From: Anderseniella sp. Alg231-50
GTDB lineage: Bacteria > Pseudomonadota > Alphaproteobacteria > Rhizobiales > Aestuariivirgaceae
Assembly (NCBI RefSeq): GCF_900149695.1
Contig: NZ_LT703006.1
Span: forward strand, 186,001-250,000
Length of the DNA: 64,000 nucleotides
Direction of reading: 5' to 3'
Below the pieces are notes generated by a model. It had not been told where the DNA came from. It searched no databases and saw only the letters and a program-made list of their open reading frames with translations. Shown in pieces: positions 1 to 9,464 of the stretch; within the stretch, counting starts at the first letter, position 1, and each line of letters starts with the position of its first letter. The position numbers and the translations under genes were made by a program.

Positions 1-92
1 TCGCACGGTCTGGCCCTCACCGTAACTCGGGCCTTTTGACTTTCCCCGTCTTGCGCTAACAAGGTTGCAGTCGAACGGGGCAAAGCAGGCAG

Positions 93-947
93 ATGAAATT
101 TTCCAGCGCAGATGAGTTACTGAACTGGCCGTCCAAGGCCGTTACCATAATGGGTATGTCTGGTGTGGGCAAAACCACCCTGGCCAACCTGCTGCGCGAT
201 GACGACTGGTTCCATTACTCGGTCGATTACCGCATCGGCACCCGCTATATGGGCGAACACATCGTCGACAATTTCAAGCGCGAAGCGATGAAGAACCCGT
301 TTCTGCGCGAACTGCTGAAAACCGACTCGATCTACATTTCGTCCAATATCAGCTTTGACAATCTGGATCCGCTGTCGACCTATCTCGGCAAGCCCGGCGA
401 TCCGGACAAGGGCGGTATTCCGTTTGCCGAATACAAACGGCGCCAGGCCCAGCACAGGGAAGCTGAAATCAAGGCTCTTGCGGATGTGCCCCACTTCATG
501 GCGAAGTCGCGGGATATTTACACCTATGATCATTTCATCTGCGATACCGGTGGCTCGCTTTGCGAAATTGTCGATGCCGGCAACCCGTCCGACCCGGTTC
601 TAACCGCGCTCAGCGACACGACGTTGCTGCTGTATATCCGCGGCACTGAGGAACACTCCGCAGACCTGGTTGAGCGCTTCCGGGACATGCCCAAACCGAT
701 GTATTATCAGCCGGCGTTTCTGGATCAGACCTGGCAGTCGTTCAAGCAGCAACATGGTATTGGCCGCGACGACGACGTCGACCCGGATCAATTCATCGTG
801 TGGGGGTTTGAAAGACTTTTGCATCATCGCATTCCGCTCTATGAACAGATTGCTGAAAACCATGGTTATGTGGTTGAAATGCACGAAATCCCGCAGATCA
901 GGGATGACAAGGACTTCCTCGATCTGCTGACCCGTGCCATCGCCTGA
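93..947 (+). CDS. P-loop ATPase/kinase-like protein upstream of metA
   Basis: Predicted cytoplasmic nucleotide-binding protein of 284 aa. A Walker A motif GMSGVGKTT lies at residues 21-29, directly after a short N-terminal helix and a beta strand (AVTIM). A DTGGS segment near residue 151 could be the Walker B or substrate loop. No transmembrane segment or signal peptide is seen. It ends 32 bases before metA on the same strand, so the two are probably co-transcribed, which could link it to methionine synthesis, but nothing in the protein proves that. It resembles small-molecule kinases and ATPases of the AAA_33 kind; the substrate is unknown. Coding assignment is firm, function is not. Confidence 0.8.
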   Translation: MKFSSADELLNWPSKAVTIMGMSGVGKTTLANLLRDDDWFHYSVDYRIGTRYMGEHIVDNFKREAMKNPFLRELLKTDSIYISSNISFDNLDPLSTYLGKPGDPDKGGIPFAEYKRRQAQHREAEIKALADVPHFMAKSRDIYTYDHFICDTGGSLCEIVDAGNPSDPVLTALSDTTLLLYIRGTEEHSADLVERFRDMPKPMYYQPAFLDQTWQSFKQQHGIGRDDDVDPDQFIVWGFERLLHHRIPLYEQIAENHGYVVEMHEIPQIRDDKDFLDLLTRAIA

Positions 948-979
948 ACCAAAGCAACAAAAACAAGCAAGACCTTCCC

Positions 980-1897
980 ATGCCCATCAAGATACCGACA
1001 AACCTGCCTGCCCGCGCCACCCTCGAACAGGAAGGCGTAATGGTGATGGATGACGATGAGGCGGCGCGTCAGGATATCCGCCCGTTGCGCGTCGGCCTGC
1101 TCAATCTGATGCCCAACAAGCAGCGTACCGAAACCCAGTTTGCACGGCTGTGCGGCGCCACACCGCTACAGGTGGAAATGACGCTGATAAAGATGACGCA
1201 TCACACGTCGAAGTTGACATCTTCGGAGCACATGCTGAATTTCTATCGCCCGTTTGACGATGTGCGCGACGAAAAGTTCGATGGCTTCGTCATCACCGGT
1301 GCGCCGATCGAACTGCTCGAGTTTGAAGATGTCACCTATTGGGCCGAAATGCGCGAAATTCTCGACTGGTGTGACAGCCATGTCCATTCCGCCATGCATA
1401 TCTGCTGGGGTGCGCAGGCCGCCCTGCACCATTATCACGGTGTTCCAAAACATGAACTGGATGCCAAGGCGTTTGGTGTATACCGGCATCGCAACCTGAA
1501 CCCGGCATCACCTTACTTGCGCGGCTTCTCGGACGACTTTTCCATCCCCGTGTCACGCTGGACCGAGGTTCGCCGGGCCGACCTGCCTGCCGGCAGCGGG
1601 CTTGAAGTGCTGATGGAAGCCGATGATGCCGGACTGTGCCTGCTCAATGATGCGGCGCGGCGCACTTTGTACATGTTCAATCACATAGAGTATGACTCGA
1701 CCACCCTGGCCGAAGAATATCATCGTGATGTGGCTGCCGGAAAGCCCATCAACATCCCGCCCAATTACTTCCCGGGCGATGATCCGTCAAAAACCCCTGA
1801 AAACAGGTGGCGCAGCCACGCGCATCTGTTGTTTGGCAACTGGCTGAACGAGGTTTACCAGTCGACCCCATATGATCTCGACAAGATCGGCAAATGA
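980..1897 (+). CDS. metA: Homoserine O-acyltransferase MetA (predicted acetyl-CoA type)
   Basis: Activates L-homoserine by O-acylation, the first committed step of methionine synthesis, in the cytoplasm. The 305 aa length is typical of MetA. The catalytic Cys142 sits in [12 protein letters not shown], and His235 and Glu237 in FNHIEYD match the catalytic His and Glu of the E. coli enzyme in both position and context. Residue 111 is Glu ([12 protein letters not shown]). In the literature on this family Glu at 111 goes with acetyl-CoA and Gly with succinyl-CoA, so I predict homoserine O-acetyltransferase activity despite the metA-type fold. The stop overlaps the next start by 4 bases (ATGA), so the downstream hydratase-like gene is translationally coupled. 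Confidence 0.95.
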   Translation: MPIKIPTNLPARATLEQEGVMVMDDDEAARQDIRPLRVGLLNLMPNKQRTETQFARLCGATPLQVEMTLIKMTHHTSKLTSSEHMLNFYRPFDDVRDEKFDGFVITGAPIELLEFEDVTYWAEMREILDWCDSHVHSAMHICWGAQAALHHYHGVPKHELDAKAFGVYRHRNLNPASPYLRGFSDDFSIPVSRWTEVRRADLPAGSGLEVLMEADDAGLCLLNDAARRTLYMFNHIEYDSTTLAEEYHRDVAAGKPINIPPNYFPGDDPSKTPENRWRSHAHLLFGNWLNEVYQSTPYDLDKIGK

Positions 1898-2748
1898 CTG
1901 ACGGTGACCTGACAGGCTGGATCGGCCGCAGCCGCACCACGCGTGATACAATTTCTGCCGGCCAACTGGCAAAAATCGCGGCGACGTTCGATTGCCCGGC
2001 TCCTGCGTCGGACAAAACAGCGTCTCTGCCGCCTGGATGGCACTGGGCGTTCTTCCCCGACATCACGCCGCTCTCCGGTATCGGGCGCGATGGTCATCAG
2101 GCACTGGGCGAGTTTCTGCCGCCGGTCCCGCTGCCCCGGCGCATGTGGGCATCGGGCAACCTCAAAATCAACCGACCGCTCGGTATTGGCGAAACTGTGG
2201 ACAAGACGTCGACGATCCTGTCTGTGGAAGAAAAACAGGGGCGCACCGGACACCTGGTTTTCGTTCGCGTCGGGCACGAGTTTTCCGGCAATCGCGGCGG
2301 CAGCATGCAGGAAGAGCACCAGATCGTTTACCGCGAGGCTCCTGATCCGGATGCGGTGCCGCCACCTCCGATGCTGCCGCCTCATGAGCCGGACAGATCT
2401 GTCACCCTGACCGCCTCTCCGGTCCAGCTGTTTCGCTATTCGGCGATTACCTTCAACAGCCATCGCATCCACTACGACGTGGATTTTTGCCGGGACGAGG
2501 AAGGCTATGACGGCCTCATCATTCACGGACCGCTGACCGCGACTTTGCTGATGGAGCTTGCCTGCAGCCAGGCACCTGGCAGGCTGTTGAAGAGCTTCAG
2601 CTTCCGCGCACTCAGCCCCCTGACCCACGTTCACCAGTTTTCACTGCATGTTTTCGAAACGGCCGAAAAGCATTACAGCGTTTGGGCATGCAACCATCGT
2701 GGCGAACTCGCCATGACCGGCGAGGCAGAATTAGGACCTGACCAGTAA
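1894..2748 (+). CDS. MaoC/FAS1-like dehydratase (mesaconyl-C4-CoA hydratase-like)
   Basis: A 284 aa protein of the hot-dog hydratase superfamily, resembling the double hot-dog proteins annotated as mesaconyl-C4-CoA/itaconyl-CoA hydratase or HTD2-like 3-hydroxyacyl dehydratase. The N-terminal half carries a FAS1-like dehydratase region with the segment [20 protein letters not shown] (about residues 49-68). The C-terminal half has the typical active-site stretch [14 protein letters not shown] followed by [14 protein letters not shown], where the Asp and His of MaoC-type enzymes lie. It overlaps metA by 4 bases. Substrate is an acyl-CoA or acyl thioester; which one cannot be told from the sequence. 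Confidence 0.82.
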   Translation: MTDGDLTGWIGRSRTTRDTISAGQLAKIAATFDCPAPASDKTASLPPGWHWAFFPDITPLSGIGRDGHQALGEFLPPVPLPRRMWASGNLKINRPLGIGETVDKTSTILSVEEKQGRTGHLVFVRVGHEFSGNRGGSMQEEHQIVYREAPDPDAVPPPPMLPPHEPDRSVTLTASPVQLFRYSAITFNSHRIHYDVDFCRDEEGYDGLIIHGPLTATLLMELACSQAPGRLLKSFSFRALSPLTHVHQFSLHVFETAEKHYSVWACNHRGELAMTGEAELGPDQ

Positions 2749-3057
2749 AGCGGTCAGTAAAATTACAAACAACAAATGACCGGCTTCATCAAGAACGCCG
2801 GAATTAGCGATTGTCACGACTGCGCTGCCGCCATGAGGTCACCTGTCGGGCGCAAACACCTGGATTCGCCTGCAACCATAGGTTTTCCATCACCCCGCTT
2901 ACTCAATGCCTGGTAACCAGTGTTTAGCATTCTCCGGTGATAATGACGCAAATACACAAGGTGCACGTGCTTCTGGCAAGTGCATATCGCCACGGGCACG
3001 GGATTCGGCACCGAACAGGAATAGTGTGCAGCTACCGGGATCTGTCGAGGATGTGCA
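2749..3057. other. Intergenic region before the first REC gene
   Basis: No convincing coding sequence. The only structure I see is a short dyad CTGGT-A-ACCAG near 2910-2920. The stretch presumably holds the promoter of the regulator that starts at 3058, which is preceded by CGAGG as ribosome binding site. Confidence 0.4.
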
Positions 3058-3522
3058 ATGGCCGCTGAAAATAACACTGGTGAAACAATGCAGAATTTCC
3101 CCCGGAGAGTGCTGATCATAGATGATGACCCCATCCTGCGGGTGGTTCTGCAGCAGTTCTTCAATGAACATGGATCTATCGCGGTCGACCAGGCAGAAAA
3201 CGGCCAAACCGCACAAGAGGCCATTGGACGTGCCTCTGAACCCTATGACCTGACGACGCTTGACCTGAGCATGCCGGGAGTTGATGGCTTCGAATTTCTG
3301 ACTTACCTGAAGCAGCACAATGTTGAAATGCGCGTTCTGATTATATCAAGTTTACCCGCGCCTGTGATCAGGATGGCCGAGGCACTGGCTGACTTCAAGG
3401 CGCTCAACGCCATTGGACATCTCAGAAAACCGGTATCTGCAACTGCCTTGCACGCGATCCTGAACGGCCAGGTCTGGCAGCCTCATGATGAGTCTCGTCC
3501 CCTGCTGCAGGCCAACGCATAG
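3058..3522 (+). CDS. Single-domain response regulator (REC only)
   Basis: Stand-alone receiver domain of 154 aa with no output domain. The acidic pair is in LIIDDDP, the phospho-acceptor is Asp69 in LDLSMPG, and the conserved Lys is in LRKPV. The extended tail of the receiver, with IISSLPAPVIRMAEALA followed by IGHLRKP, resembles the receiver of REC-EAL (RocR-like) proteins, suggesting a protein that lost its EAL domain. The start at 3058 is preceded by CGAGG at a 7-base spacing; a later ATG at 3088 lacks a good site. It is a clear paralogue of the regulator at 8293. It faces the hybrid kinase at 3592-6483, a possible partner. Confidence 0.88.
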   Translation: MAAENNTGETMQNFPRRVLIIDDDPILRVVLQQFFNEHGSIAVDQAENGQTAQEAIGRASEPYDLTTLDLSMPGVDGFEFLTYLKQHNVEMRVLIISSLPAPVIRMAEALADFKALNAIGHLRKPVSATALHAILNGQVWQPHDESRPLLQANA

Positions 3523-3591
3523 GCTGTGGGCGAGTAGTCGCCTCGATGGCCCGGCACCGTAATCATGGCGCCCGCACGAGCGTAAGGATTC

Positions 3592-6483
3592 TCAGGCGGC
3601 GTTGATGTACTGATCCAGCGCGTCACGCGCGGCAGTGATCTCATCGGAAATCAGCCGCAATGTCTGGGGCACGTCAAACTGTTCATTATTTCGAGCGGCT
3701 GTCTCGACCGTCTCGCAGGCAAAAACCAGACGAGTGGCGCCGAGGTTTGACGCCATGGATTTCAGTGCATGCGCTGCATCTGCCAACTGAATCAGGTCGG
3801 GGTTGCCGGCCGCCTGTTCAAGCCGCAAAAGCGCAGGATCGGCATTGTCTTCGAACAGCTCAAACATGCGCCTGACGAACTCGGGGTCACCGGCGCCGAT
3901 TTCCCGTAGGTTCTGCAAAACCGCCGTGTCCAGCACTGGCCCGTTCACAGCGCCCGTGTCCGCCTTTTCGAGATGCACCGGGGCATCCTGGTCGGTGGGC
4001 AATGGTGTATTGGAAACGCTCTGTTCCCGCTGTGGCACGGATCCGGCTGCAGAAGCGACAGTTGCGGTCTCTCCGGTCATGGATTGAATTGCTCTGGCAA
4101 TTTGTGCAATCGCAAACGGTTTGGTGATAAGCGCGTCCATACCGGCTTCGTTCCAGGAACCGGCATTGTTGCCACCTTCGATCAGGGCTGTCAGCGCGAT
4201 CACCGGCGTATGCGAACGCCCGGTATCAGCCTCTTCCCGGCGCATTTGCCGTGTTGCCTCCAACCCGTCCATGACCGGCATGGAACAATCCATCAGCACC
4301 AGATCGTAAAGTTCGTCACGCCATTGCGCCAGGGCTCGGGACCCGTCCTCAACCAGGTCGAACTCCACATCGAGCTGGCGCAGCACCTCTGCGATGACCT
4401 CGCGGTTGACAGGATTGTCATCGGCTACCAGCACGCGGGTGCCGCTCAACACCGACAGTTCATCTGCCTTGGCGGTGCCCGCGGGACCGGCCTCCTTGCC
4501 GCGAAGTTTCCCGGACTGCATGGCAGTTGCAATGGCGGCCATGTCCGCCTGCGACACAGGCAGTGGCAAAATATCACTTGCCTGCCCGGCACTCAGCATC
4601 GACCAGGCCGCATTGTTGCCAATCGGCTGAATGACCACGAGTTGCGGCAGAGGAGACGAGGGTCGGTCAAGAATGTCACCCGCCAGTGAGGATGATGTCA
4701 CCAGCACGCCCGCAGAGGCCAGTCGGTCGGGTGTCAGTCCGGAAGCCGTTATTGTTTCCGCGGCTGCCCCGTAGGCGTTGAACTGCCGGGTTATCGCCCT
4801 GGCCAGATTATCATCTTCCAGGAAAACCAGCATCGGTGTCAGCTTGCTGCCTTGCAGGTTCGGGCGCGCGGAGGTAACCGCGTCGTGACAAGGCAGCGTA
4901 ACGATGAAGCGGCTGCCTTCGCCAAGCCTGCTTTCAACCCGAATGGTGCCACCCATGGCATCCACCAGCTTGCTGCAGATGTTGAGCCCCAGTCCGGTTC
5001 CGCCAAACTGCCGGGTAGTGCTGGCATCAGCCTGGGTGAATTCTTCGAAGACCCTGCTGAGCTTATCCTGTTCGATACCAATGCCCGTGTCAGTGACGGA
5101 AAACTCGATCAGATCGTTCGGGCTGTCGGACTGATTGACCTGGCGCACGGCAACACCAATGCAGCCGTGCTCGGTAAACTTGATGGCATTATTGGTCAGA
5201 TTGGTGAGTATCTGCGTCAGGCGCACCGGGTCTGCTGTGAACGTATCAGGCACGGCCGGATCTGTATACGATACCAACTGCAGCCCCTTTGCATTGGCCT
5301 GTTCCCAGAACAACGCCAGCACGTTGTCTATCGTGGCGCGCGGACACACCGGCAGCCTTTCAAGCTGTAGCTTGCCGGCTTCTATTTTCGACAGGTCGAG
5401 CAGGTCATTTATGATGGTCAGCAGCGACTGGCCGGAATTCACGATCACATTGGCATAACGCTGCAGTGCCGGCGGCAGTTTGCCCGCGGCCAGCAGCTCC
5501 GCCATGACCATCATGCCGTTCATCGGCGTGCGGATCTCATGACTCATTGTAGCCAGGAAAGTGGATTTTGCCTCGGATGCCGCTTCGGCTGCCTCTTTCG
5601 CGACCAGCAGTTCTGCGGTACGTTCCTGCACCGTGCGCTCCAGGCCGTCCCGGTGCCGGGCCAGAGCCACGTCCCGGTCATTGACCTGGTCCAGCATGTC
5701 ATTGAAAGCATCTACCAGCTTGCCGATCTCGTCATTGCTGACGCGTTCGGCACGCACCGTCAAGTCCTTCTCGTCGCTGACCCTTGAGATGACACCCATC
5801 AGGCTGTCCAGCGGTGACGTCACCGACCGCTTGAGGCGGGATGACACACCAACGCCCAACAGCGAAGCAATCAACGCTGCAATCAGGGAAGCAGTGACTC
5901 CTTCGAAAAACTGACTGCGCAAATCTGAAATATCAGCCAGCACGGAAACCGAGCCAACCCGCTTGCCACCCATGACCACCGGCACCGAAACCGCCAGCGT
6001 CGGGTTCCAGACCATGGCCCTGATGCCGGGCAGACCGGTTGCCGACGTCGTATCAGGCCCGCGTCCGGGTTCCACAACGACGGCGTTACCATGTGCGGCA
6101 AACAATGATCCGTCGGCGAGCCTGGTCGACACAAACGGAATGGTTTTCAGGTTGCCGATGGCGCGCAGCGAGGAAAGAACCGCATTCTTGTCACGGGTCC
6201 GCAGATGCGGCCCGACACTCGCGGCAAACACTTGCGCGGTCGCCATCACTGAATCATGGCGAGCCGCAATATTTTGATCGGTTTGCCGATAAACGTAGAA
6301 GCCGGTTACCGATGCAACGGCAACCAGAACAGACACCGCCACCACAACCGTGATCTTGCGCGCAATGGTGAAATTCAACAGGATCTGCAAAAACCGGGAC
6401 AATGCGGGTGTACTCTTGTCAGGTTGGGCCGGACTCGACCGCAATTTTAGCAACAGCATGTTAACAAGTTCTGGCCGCAACAA
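3592..6483 (-). CDS. Hybrid sensor histidine kinase with receiver and HPt domains
   Basis: Inner-membrane phosphorelay kinase of 963 aa. Order: membrane segment about 43-63, periplasmic sensor about 64-195, second membrane segment about 197-215, HAMP about 216-270, HisKA with His315 (SHEIRTPMNG), HATPase with N-box TNNAIKF and G-boxes DTGIGI and GGTGLGL, a degenerate receiver about 550-655, a true receiver with Asp732 (LMDCSMPVMDG) and a C-terminal HPt with His905 (AHALKSMASNLGA). The arrangement is of the BarA/ArcB type. The degenerate receiver keeps LEDDN but has no Asp at the acceptor position (LVTSSSL). Input signal unknown. The nearby REC-only proteins may be partners. Confidence 0.95.
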   Translation of the reverse strand: MLRPELVNMLLLKLRSSPAQPDKSTPALSRFLQILLNFTIARKITVVVAVSVLVAVASVTGFYVYRQTDQNIAARHDSVMATAQVFAASVGPHLRTRDKNAVLSSLRAIGNLKTIPFVSTRLADGSLFAAHGNAVVVEPGRGPDTTSATGLPGIRAMVWNPTLAVSVPVVMGGKRVGSVSVLADISDLRSQFFEGVTASLIAALIASLLGVGVSSRLKRSVTSPLDSLMGVISRVSDEKDLTVRAERVSNDEIGKLVDAFNDMLDQVNDRDVALARHRDGLERTVQERTAELLVAKEAAEAASEAKSTFLATMSHEIRTPMNGMMVMAELLAAGKLPPALQRYANVIVNSGQSLLTIINDLLDLSKIEAGKLQLERLPVCPRATIDNVLALFWEQANAKGLQLVSYTDPAVPDTFTADPVRLTQILTNLTNNAIKFTEHGCIGVAVRQVNQSDSPNDLIEFSVTDTGIGIEQDKLSRVFEEFTQADASTTRQFGGTGLGLNICSKLVDAMGGTIRVESRLGEGSRFIVTLPCHDAVTSARPNLQGSKLTPMLVFLEDDNLARAITRQFNAYGAAAETITASGLTPDRLASAGVLVTSSSLAGDILDRPSSPLPQLVVIQPIGNNAAWSMLSAGQASDILPLPVSQADMAAIATAMQSGKLRGKEAGPAGTAKADELSVLSGTRVLVADDNPVNREVIAEVLRQLDVEFDLVEDGSRALAQWRDELYDLVLMDCSMPVMDGLEATRQMRREEADTGRSHTPVIALTALIEGGNNAGSWNEAGMDALITKPFAIAQIARAIQSMTGETATVASAAGSVPQREQSVSNTPLPTDQDAPVHLEKADTGAVNGPVLDTAVLQNLREIGAGDPEFVRRMFELFEDNADPALLRLEQAAGNPDLIQLADAAHALKSMASNLGATRLVFACETVETAARNNEQFDVPQTLRLISDEITAARDALDQYINAA

Positions 6484-6540
6484 GCGTTTAGTTCCCTTGA
6501 ACTGCTAGTCATCTGAAATCGTTTCAGGTGTTACGATCGT

Positions 6541-7770
6541 TCACTTGACCAGGGATACACTGGCTTCAGACAGTCCTGGCGGAGCAGGTATGTCAGTGGC
6601 AGCGTAGTTTGAGTTCAACACCAGGTTTGGCCCCGCCATCAACCTGAGTTTCCTGACAACGATAGCTGTGTACGCTGATTGGTCGGCAACCGGCTTATTC
6701 GCATCAACCAACAATGTTCCCTTCGGTAGATACACCGTTCCAAGCAGGAGACGCGCATTGTCACTGGTGATCCTGTGGAGCAATCCGCTCGGGGCAGCCC
6801 GGTCCTCGTAGAACAGCAGCCCGGCCAGAGGACCATCGTCCGGTGCAGTCAAACTGATTGACGACCCGACTGAGAATGACAATTTTGCGCCTTTACCGGT
6901 CAGGTAGAAACCGACATTCTGTCCGGTAATCTTGCCTTTACCGGCGACAGCGAGCGGCCCGTCCTTGATGATATAGGTGCCGGATTTGAATGTGACATCA
7001 GCCTTGCCGGAAATTTTCAGGCCGGAGCAATAAACTCCTGGTGTGAGGGTAACCTTGCCTTTGGAAATTGCGTAATCGATATAATCGCAGCCCGCAAACT
7101 TCGGCGCTGGCCGACCTGCCAATGGATCATCCATCTGGCGTGCATCCTCAACCGGTGTTGGGGCAAACGACGAGGCCGCACCGATATATCCGCCGGCAGT
7201 ATAGATGTTCTGGGCTGTCATCCTGGCGCTGCCGCCGACCACAAGTGACCTGCTGTCGCCTGAGTTGGAGACAACGTTACAGGATTTCGCAGTCAGTCTC
7301 GCCTTGTTGTTGAGCCTGATAGTCTGCGCGCTTTTCTTGTCGAGCCCCAGAACACAGACACTCCCGGTTCCATATATCTTGGCGATTGCATTCGCCACCA
7401 CCGGTGTAACTTGATCGGAGAAAAAGTGGGCAAATACCGGCTGCCACACTTCTGAAACCTGAACAGCGACCTGCGTCTCCAGGTCTGTCTTGACCTTTAT
7501 CTGCAATTTGCCCGCAACATCCGAGTTTTGCAGCACGAACGCCTTGGCTACCGAAACCACCTGTGAATGTGTGACGTTGGATATAGCCAGTTGCTTTGCC
7601 GAAGCAAGCGCGGCACTGTCCGCCAGTCCCTGAAGCTCGGAGTGTTTCTTGACCATCATGCCGACATCTATGGTGCCGCCTGCAACCATCAGAAGTGCCG
7701 TTGAGCCGACAGCAAGCGGCACGGCGATACTCCCGCGCTCGTCAGACCTCAATTTGCTCAACAGATTCAT
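6541..7770 (-). CDS. TadG-like pilus-assembly/envelope protein
   Basis: A 409 aa protein beginning with the TadE/G-like N-terminus: short basic leader with DERGSIAVP, then a hydrophobic segment (about residues 14-36) and the typical HSELQGLADSAALASAKQLA helix. Such proteins are anchored in the inner membrane by the N-terminus with the bulk outside. The rest, from about residue 150, is rich in beta-strand and glycine, and I see no von Willebrand motif. I start it at 7770 (MNLLSKLR) because the family signature begins there; an upstream ATG at 7821 would add 17 unlikely residues. No tad pilus genes are nearby, so it is an orphan. Exact function unknown. Confidence 0.8.
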   Translation of the reverse strand: MNLLSKLRSDERGSIAVPLAVGSTALLMVAGGTIDVGMMVKKHSELQGLADSAALASAKQLAISNVTHSQVVSVAKAFVLQNSDVAGKLQIKVKTDLETQVAVQVSEVWQPVFAHFFSDQVTPVVANAIAKIYGTGSVCVLGLDKKSAQTIRLNNKARLTAKSCNVVSNSGDSRSLVVGGSARMTAQNIYTAGGYIGAASSFAPTPVEDARQMDDPLAGRPAPKFAGCDYIDYAISKGKVTLTPGVYCSGLKISGKADVTFKSGTYIIKDGPLAVAGKGKITGQNVGFYLTGKGAKLSFSVGSSISLTAPDDGPLAGLLFYEDRAAPSGLLHRITSDNARLLLGTVYLPKGTLLVDANKPVADQSAYTAIVVRKLRLMAGPNLVLNSNYAATDIPAPPGLSEASVSLVK

Positions 7771-8292
7771 ATACAACCCCGTCTGGTCGCAACCATTTGA
7801 ATCTGCGAAGACACGCTCCAAAGGTGCGTAACTGGCATGAACAATTCAAATCGCCGCCTTCACACAACGCACCGTTGAGTGACGACGCAGTTATGCAACA
7901 ATGGGTATGCCTAGCTCGTTGACATTGAAAATACATACATAAGTTAGCTAAAATTTTAGGCAAATTTGAATCGCTTCCGTCCCGGCATTGCCATTCTGCC
8001 CCTGAAGGCCCCTCCGGAAGCTGCCAAAACAGAGCAGGCAAGTTGCGGCGGGACTATCTGGTATTTCGCTCGCCAGGTATGAAGTCCCGCAGTCTCCGTG
8101 ACTTTGCCCTCAAATCACCCGGTATCGCTGGACAACTGAAGCATAGGCCCGCCGTCGCGATGAGTTAACCGTCGCTTCACCATATGTTGAGTCTCAGGGA
8201 AAGAGCTGAGCTGGTTGAGGTATATTAAGTGATCACAAGATCGGCTTCAGATCGGGCACGCCAGCCGAATACAGTTTTAGGGGCAACACAAA
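7771..8292. other. Divergent intergenic region, AT-rich in the middle
   Basis: No supported gene. It lies between the start of the TadG-like gene on the minus strand and the start of the second REC gene on the plus strand, so it should hold both promoters. The part around 7920-7965 is markedly AT-rich. Just before the REC gene TTGAGGTATATTAAG (near 8215) has a promoter-like look, but I cannot fix -35 and -10 boxes. Confidence 0.4.
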
Positions 8293-8739
8293 ATGGATTT
8301 TCCGCAACGCGTTCTGATCGTGGATGACGATCCTATTCAACGGGCCGTATTGCAACAGATTTTCGCAACCAATGGTTCAGAACCTGTTCGGGTCGCTGCC
8401 AATGGCTTCGACGCCATGTCGATCATAGAAAATTCAGCGGACCCATTTGATCTCATTGTCCTCGATCTGGTGATGCCCGAATATGATGGCATCAGGTTGA
8501 TGTCCTACCTCGAGAGCCAAAACGTAAAGACGCGTCTCCTGCTCATTTCAGGCTTGCCCCAGGAAGTCGTCCGGATGTCAAATACTCTCGCCGAGGCAAG
8601 CGGCCTGACATCTATCGGCAGTTTGCAAAAGCCGCTCCAACACAAGGATCTGCTTGCAATCGTCCGTGACCAGAGATGGCCGCGCAGGAAAGCTCGAAAG
8701 CCAGAAGCCGATCTCACCTTACAACCCGGACACGCATAA
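8293..8739 (+). CDS. Single-domain response regulator (REC only), paralogue of 3058-3522
   Basis: Receiver-only protein of 148 aa. Acidic residues in LIVDDDP, phospho-acceptor Asp58 in LDLVMPEYDG, and conserved Lys in LQKPL. The C-terminal part LISGLPQEVVRMSNTLAEA then SIGSLQKP is the RocR-type receiver ending, but there is no EAL domain. It aligns end to end with the regulator at 3058-3522, including the start (NFPRRVLIIDDDP versus DFPQRVLIVDDDP), so the two are duplicates separated by the hybrid kinase and the TadG-like gene. With no output domain it likely acts by protein contact or as a phosphate sink. Confidence 0.88.
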   Translation: MDFPQRVLIVDDDPIQRAVLQQIFATNGSEPVRVAANGFDAMSIIENSADPFDLIVLDLVMPEYDGIRLMSYLESQNVKTRLLLISGLPQEVVRMSNTLAEASGLTSIGSLQKPLQHKDLLAIVRDQRWPRRKARKPEADLTLQPGHA

Positions 8740-8838
8740 CCTCCAGGTTTCCGCCACAGTTGGTTTGCGCAGGCAGACATTGCTGCCGGCAGCGAAACGC
8801 CCTTGCCGCCATCCCTGCCCCATGCTCAACTTGTGCCC

Positions 8839-9360
8839 ATGAAAACCCTTCTGCTCATGCGCCACGCCAAGTCGGACTGGGACCATCCCGACCTGGACGA
8901 TCACGACCGGCCCTTGAACCGGCGCGGGCTTCGCAACGCACCGCTGATGGGCAAGTTCATCCGTGATGCCAAGCTGATGCCGAATGCCTGCCTGACCTCG
9001 ACTGCGGTTCGTGCACGCCACACCGCCTGGCTTGCGGCAGCGGCCATGGGCCGGGATTTTCCCATTACCGAAGTGCCGACATTGTATGACTTCGGCGACG
9101 GCGAAGCCATTGAGCGCGCCATTGCCATGCACGGAGGCAACCATTCGCGCCTGCTGGTTGTGGGACATAACCCTTGCGTTCAGGCTTTCGCCCTGCACGG
9201 CAGCACCAAGGCCGGCAATGCGGAGGCCAGAGCCGATCTTTCAGCCAAATATCCCACTGCCGCCATTACCCATATCGAGTATGACATGGCCAACTGGTCC
9301 GCCCTGCCGCGAACCAAAGGCAGCATCAGGGCCTTCTGGAAACCTCGCGACGTTAGTTGA
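8839..9360 (+). CDS. SixA-type histidine phosphatase
   Basis: Histidine phosphatase superfamily, branch 1, 173 aa, similar to SixA proteins that remove phosphate from the HPt domains of hybrid kinases. The signature LLMRHAKSDW is at the very N-terminus (catalytic His at about residue 8), a second arginine is in STAVRARHTA, and the second histidine is in VVGHNPCVQ. I start at 8839 (MKTLLLMRHAK), where the family begins. A hybrid kinase with an HPt domain is encoded 2.4 kb upstream, so a role in tuning that relay is possible but unproven; many members act on other phosphorylated substrates. Confidence 0.88.
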   Translation: MKTLLLMRHAKSDWDHPDLDDHDRPLNRRGLRNAPLMGKFIRDAKLMPNACLTSTAVRARHTAWLAAAAMGRDFPITEVPTLYDFGDGEAIERAIAMHGGNHSRLLVVGHNPCVQAFALHGSTKAGNAEARADLSAKYPTAAITHIEYDMANWSALPRTKGSIRAFWKPRDVS

Positions 9361-9464
9361 CAAACCAATCATATGTAAAATAAATATAACATTTTTATAT
9401 ATTTATGCGAATTACTTAAAGTGAAAATCTCCTTGAATTTGACTGCACGTGCTGAAAACACCAT

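Noticed and set aside
1-92. Possible SAM-II-like riboswitch upstream of the metA operon
   Set aside because: A few short matches (CCGTCTTGCG, GCTAACAAGG) recall the motif, but the spacing is wrong and no pseudoknot can be drawn; metA itself is 0.9 kb downstream behind another gene.
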